Positions 59,370 to 64,000 of a stretch of 64,000 bases of DNA are shown piece by piece. Positions within the stretch are counted from its first letter, which is position 1. Each line of letters begins with the position of its first letter. The stretch comes from Physcia stellaris (lineage: Eukaryota > Ascomycota > Lecanoromycetes > Caliciales > Physciaceae), in contig JABSSW010000014.1 in the NCBI GenBank assembly GCA_018902385.1, positions 724,473 to 788,472 of the forward strand, in the 5' to 3' direction. The notes beneath the pieces were generated by a model. That model saw nothing but the letters and a program-made list of their open reading frames with translations. It was not told the DNA's origin and searched no databases. Made by a program: the position numbers and the translations under genes.

Positions 59370-62300
59370 GTTATTTTTGCTTTTTGAATCGTTCACGTTT
59401 TTTCAATTTTAAAAATTGACGTGTTTGTTTTTTTGCTGAAAATTTCTCGCTCGATTTCGTTTTGAATTTGTTTGTTCTTCGACGTTTTGCAATTTTTTCA
59501 GATTTGCGTAATTCGCGCGCATTTTCGAACTTGACAATTGCGTTTTTCGCATTCTCGAAATGTTTCATTGATTTTCACGAGTTTTTATATGACGATGAAT
59601 TTATTCATGCAATAAAATATTCAAATTGATTTTTTTTAATGCGCTTGTCTAGCATCTGCGATATCTTTCATTTTTTTTCGTTTTTCATTAGTATTGATTG
59701 CGACTTTGAATTTGCGTCGTCACGACTATATCAAAATTCGAGTAAAAAGACATGAAACACAAAATGTATGAATTCATATTGTTTAGACAAATCAAGCTCG
59801 TAAATCTGCGTATCTATTTTTTTGACAATTTCGAAAAAATTCAATTGTTTATAATCAATTTTCTTTTTGAAACGCAATGTGCGTATATTTACATCACGCA
59901 ACAACATTTTTTTTTCAGATTCAAAATTTTTCATTATATGATTTTCATTATAATATTTGATTTGTTGTTCGAAAATCGCTTTTCACAATTTCATTAAATG
60001 CGCTCGATTGCTTCGCAACGTTTTTGTTTTGTCTATTGCAAATGTTGTTTTTTTTCTTTGAAAATTGCTCACAAAATCGCTGTCTAGAGTCGCAACGTAT
60101 TCAAACAAAAATTCTTGAAAAGTTTGATCAATGTTTGAATGTTTGCTATTATTGTAGACAAATTGTGTCATGAATAACAATTTTGATCAATTATTCTGTT
60201 TGAAATTGCAATACACACGCAAATAATGCTCGAACACAACATTTTGTTTTTCTGTTTGCTCATTTGTTTGTGAATGAAAAACAATGCTAAATTTACGTTT
60301 CGCTTTCAAATTTCAACACAGAGTAAATCAGAAATTGTTTGTGAAAAAGAATTTTCGATTCGAAATAATGCTACGCATCATTTCATGACGACATACGAAT
60401 TTTCGTCATAGCAAATTCGCAAAATCTATCGCGTTTAACGTCTTTGTGATTGCTATGTACGTTGCGTATTTCGTCAATTTGTTTATCAATACTAATATTG
60501 AATCGCTAGTCTTTTTCGTATAAAAATCTTTAGCAAAAAACATATCTGTAATAAAATTCATGATAATTGTATCAAATGATTGTTTTTCATTTGATGAAAT
60601 TGCTATCATATCGTTATAAAATTTATGTCGATGAATTCGTATTCGTTGACAATCTGAACAAATGCGTACATAATTTGTTATTTTTTTAATCATGTCAAGT
60701 CAAAAGTATTTGCGTCGCACAACATTTTCGATTTTTGTTCGCGCAAAATGCTCAACATTTGAATCGTCATAATTCATACGAAAAATTTTTTGTTTTGTAG
60801 CGAAATTTTCAAATATATAGATTGCGAAATCACGACGAAACAATTCATTTTTTTCAACATTTCATTTCGAAAACTCGTTTTGTTTGTTTGCGTATTTTTG
60901 ACGTCATTGTTTCTCAACAACAAAAACGTTCTTTTGTTGTAATTTGAGTAATCACGCAATCATTGATTTTCGCAATTTCAAATAAAATTTTTTCGATTTC
61001 ATAATTTGATGAACTAAAAATCGAAATGCGACAATGTCTAAAATTTTGCAAACACATTTATCGAGAATTTTCTCATTCGAAACAATATTTCGAATATTTG
61101 TCGTAACAATGTTACACAATCGCGTTGTCGATGTTGCAAATTTGATTGAAACAAACACACGTTAATCGTTTTGCAAATCAAATTGATAATTCTGATTGCG
61201 AAATTTGTTTCGCAAAATAGACAAAAATTTATCATTGTTTTTGTCGCTATCGTTCGATTTTATAAAATCAAATTTTCTCGACGACGCGTTCGCAAAATTC
61301 AATTTGCTTTTGCGATATTTTATATTGAAATCAAACGCAATTAGTTTTTCAATTCAACGAATCTGTTTCGCATTGAATTTTTTGATTGTCATAAAATATC
61401 GAAAATTGTTGTGATCAAAAATAACGCGAATAAGATGTTTGCTATTTTGCAAATAATGTTTTCAATTTTGAAATCAAACATTATCGCATAAAATTCAAAT
61501 TTTTGTCGTTTTTGTATTTCAATTAATTTTTGTTTTTTGAATTTGTAATGAAAACGCAATATAAAAAATGTCATTGATCGTTTTTGTTTTTTGATCGAGA
61601 CATCATTTGTTTCGCGATCAAAAACATCAATTTTCATGCGTAGTTTCGCTTTTCAATCATAGTGCGTAAAAATAAAAGCAATCGTGAATTTAGTTTTGAA
61701 CTCGTTAAACGCAATTTTAATTTTCTTTGTCATAACAAATGAAAAACGACTTTTTTCTTTTTTCGCATCACGCGTCAAATTCGTAAATGATGTTACGATT
61801 TGCGAAATTTTTTTAACAAAACGTCTATAAAATTCAGCAAAATTTAAAAAAATCATGATATTTTTCGCATTTTCGAGTTCAAATCAATCGACGATTACGT
61901 TTATACGCGAACGTTTCATTTGAATATCATTGCGTTCAACAACAAAGTTTAGAAAATTGATTTTTTTTTTGTTGAATTCGCATTTCTTCAGCTTGACATA
62001 CAAACGATAACGTAACAACGTTTTGAACATCAAACGAACATGTTTTCAATGTTGTTGTTCATTTTCAAAATAAATCAACACATCATTCAAATACATCACG
62101 CAAAAAACGTCAATGTATGATTTCAATGTTTCATTAACATAAAATTGAAAAGTAGCAAAAGCGTTAGCAAAATCGAAAAACATAATTTGATATTCATATT
62201 GTTCATAGCGAGTACGAAAAGCAATTTTTCATTCATTTTTTTGACGAATACGAATTTTATGATACGCATTTCGAATGTTTATTTTGATGAAATGTCTAAC

Positions 62301-64000
62301 ATTCGCGAAACGTTTTAACGTTTCAAACAACAACGACAATGAATAATTGTTTTTGATCGTGATTTCATTGAATTCTCGATAATTCACACATAAACGCAAA
62401 TTGTCATTCGACTTTTTGACAAACAACACAAATGTTTTCGCAAATGCGTTGAAAAAACGAATTCATTTTTTCGTCAACGCGTTCTCGAGATAATTGCGTA
62501 TAGCAATAAACTCGTCATGTGACATATTGTATATAAATTCAAAACGCGACTTTTTGTTTGATTGCAAATCAATAACATACTCGATTTGATCATGCGTATT
62601 CAAATTGTTCGACAACGTTTTGAAGAATATTTCGATTACTTTTTTGATAGCATCAAAAATGTGATCGTTACGATTCATTTGTAGCGCATCACAACGAGCA
62701 ATATTTCGTTTTCGATATTGATAGTTCTGTGTTAAAAAAAACATTTGATATGACATTGCGACATAAACACGATCGCGATTCGCAATAACAATCATAATTA
62801 AATCAACGAATTTTTTCGCAAAGCAAAGATTGATTGAGATTTGTTTGAATTTTTCATAATCATCATCACGATATAATCAGCGACAATCATGTCAGCGAAT
62901 GTCAAAATCGACAACATTCAATCATGAATATTCAAAAATCATATCGTATTCACGCATGTCAATCGTTCAAAAATCAATATTTTGTTTTTTTACATGCTTT
63001 TCATTATCTCGTGTTATGATATGCACGTTCTCATGATGTTCATATATTTGAATTACACGATCGTCAACAGTTTTTACATGTTGTTTAGCAATTTTTTTGA
63101 GTTCAGACAATTGCATTTGTTTGACAAAAATTTGTAATATAAAATTCGTTTCGACATCAAAATCAATCAAACAAATAATTGTTGTATTGTTTGTTTGCGT
63201 AACAAATGTTTTGATTGATAACGTGATTATCAAAACACGAAATTTATTTCGCTTTAAATTTATTCTCAATGTTTCAACGACAAGCATCAGATTCGTTTTT
63301 TTCTCGACGATTGATTTTGATTTTGATTGCGTTTTTTTTGAATTTGCGCATATTTTTCGCACGCAAAATCATTTGTTATATGATTCGATTTGTCACATGA
63401 ATAACACGTACGTTCGTCGAGTTCTGAAAATGCGAAATTTTGATTTTGATTTCGATTTTCATTTTTTTTTTCATTTTGTTGACTTTGCTGCGATTTCGAG
63501 AATTGATTTTGATTGTTTCTTTGAACGTTGTCAGATTCAGCAAATCTATTACGCGAAATTTTTTTGTTTCTATTTTTGTCATCGTCATTGTCATTTTCGT
63601 GATTTTTTTGATTATTTTCATTATTTTGTTCTGTTCTCGTAACATTGTTCGACGATTTATCTAAAATATCATCGTCGACGAGCAATTGTTTCGCAATCAA
63701 CAAATTGACGACTAGTTTGAAATAAAAATCGATTTCATGATTTCGCATTTTACACATTTGATGCGAACTAAAGCATGAATTTTGATCAACAATCTCTTTT
63801 GTCGTTTCTCGTTCGAGACGCGACGTTTCAATTTGTTTCACAACTTAATTAAATATTGATTGAACGCAACAACGCTTTGTCGAGACAATTGTTTGACATT
63901 TTCAATGATAATAATCGTGTTCATGACACGAATCATCGAGTTGCTAAACAACGTCAACAAATAATCTTTATATTGTTTTCATGTTTGTTTTTCAAATTGA
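59370..64000 (-). mobile_element. Decayed Ty3/gypsy retrotransposon B (chromovirus type), 5' end outside window
   Basis: On the minus strand, gag is at about 63290-64000 with a Cys knuckle (CYSCDKSNHITNDF). Protease is at 62967-63362 (CLIDFDVETNFI). The RT leader is at 62463-62795. RT is at 62229-62429 (LRLCVNYREFNEITIKNNYS), continuing to a YLND active site near 62090 and FLNFAEFYRRFVKKIS at 61653-61856. RNase H is at 61389-61637 and the integrase zinc and core region at 60406-60693 (ICSDCQRIRIHRHKFY). The integrase C-terminus is at 59983-60180 and 59731-59934 (IHFVFHVFLLE). A chromodomain tail is at about 59500-59640, with two TGA at Trp positions (59575-59577, 59605-59607). The order and the chromodomain place it among fungal chromoviral gypsy elements. 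It cannot code for active proteins. Confidence 0.87.

Larger units (their letters stand above)
49163..64000. repeat. AT-rich, CC/GG-free mutated retrotransposon block
   Basis: By eye I find no CC or GG in these 14,838 bases. CT/AG are rare, whereas CA/TG and CG stay common (TCGA, ACGA and TTCG are everywhere). It contains one complete short LTR element, two gypsy carcasses and unassigned AT-rich DNA. Open frames on both strands are mostly artefacts of the biased composition. The block continues beyond the window. Confidence 0.9.

Noticed and set aside
49163-64000. Nuclear insertion of mitochondrial DNA, suggested by AT richness
   Set aside because: RT, RNase H, integrase and chromodomain order identifies gypsy retroelements; no mitochondrial gene was seen.

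Overview
This is a piece of nuclear DNA from a filamentous ascomycete (Pezizomycotina; gene style suggests Leotiomycetes, but that is inference). Signs are spliced genes with 45-135 nt GT-AG introns and CTAAC/CTGAC branch points, an APSES factor with ankyrin repeats, a fungal LYR/Cup1 protein, DUF4246 and P450 genes, and a long AT-rich retrotransposon block.

Layout. Positions 1-20,000 are a dense housekeeping core: the end of glutaminyl-tRNA synthetase (+), a macro-domain protein (+), a Cup1-like LYR protein (-), the MBF cell-cycle factor MBP1 (+), the pyruvate dehydrogenase E2 subunit (-), the Arf-GEF SEC7 (+) and phospholipase D (+). Positions 20,000-46,400 are looser accessory DNA: a large uncharacterised fungal protein (-), a 265-bp inverted-repeat element, a 35-bp minisatellite, a GH16 glucanase (-), a METTL16-type RNA methyltransferase (-), a membrane-anchored SAM methyltransferase (-), a cytochrome P450 (-) and a DUF4246 gene (-). 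Exon models were built by hand and the reading frame closes across every junction, except at four places where about one base is missing or extra. Three of those four are in 5-base homopolymers.

Positions 46,400-64,000 are repeat DNA. A complete 1,617-bp non-autonomous LTR element (158-bp LTRs, target duplication GTGTA) and a decayed GNAT acetyltransferase gene precede an AT-rich block. That block holds a second complete short LTR element (192-bp LTRs, target duplication TATTG) and two decayed Ty3/gypsy elements, both on the minus strand; the second runs off the window end.

The most interesting observation concerns this repeat DNA. From 49,163 to 64,000 I find no CC or GG dinucleotide by eye; CT/AG is strongly reduced, while CA/TG and CG are kept. 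Aligning the two LTRs of each short element shows the process directly: 36 of 41 differences are C-to-T at CpC or CpT (or the complement), 3 are at CpA, 1 is at CpG and 1 is a transversion. This is a repeat-directed C-to-T mutation process like RIP, but with a target preference nearly opposite to canonical CpA RIP. It erases Pro, Gly and Trp codons, makes stops mainly as TGG to TGA, leaves frames unusually open, and should be missed by standard RIP indices.
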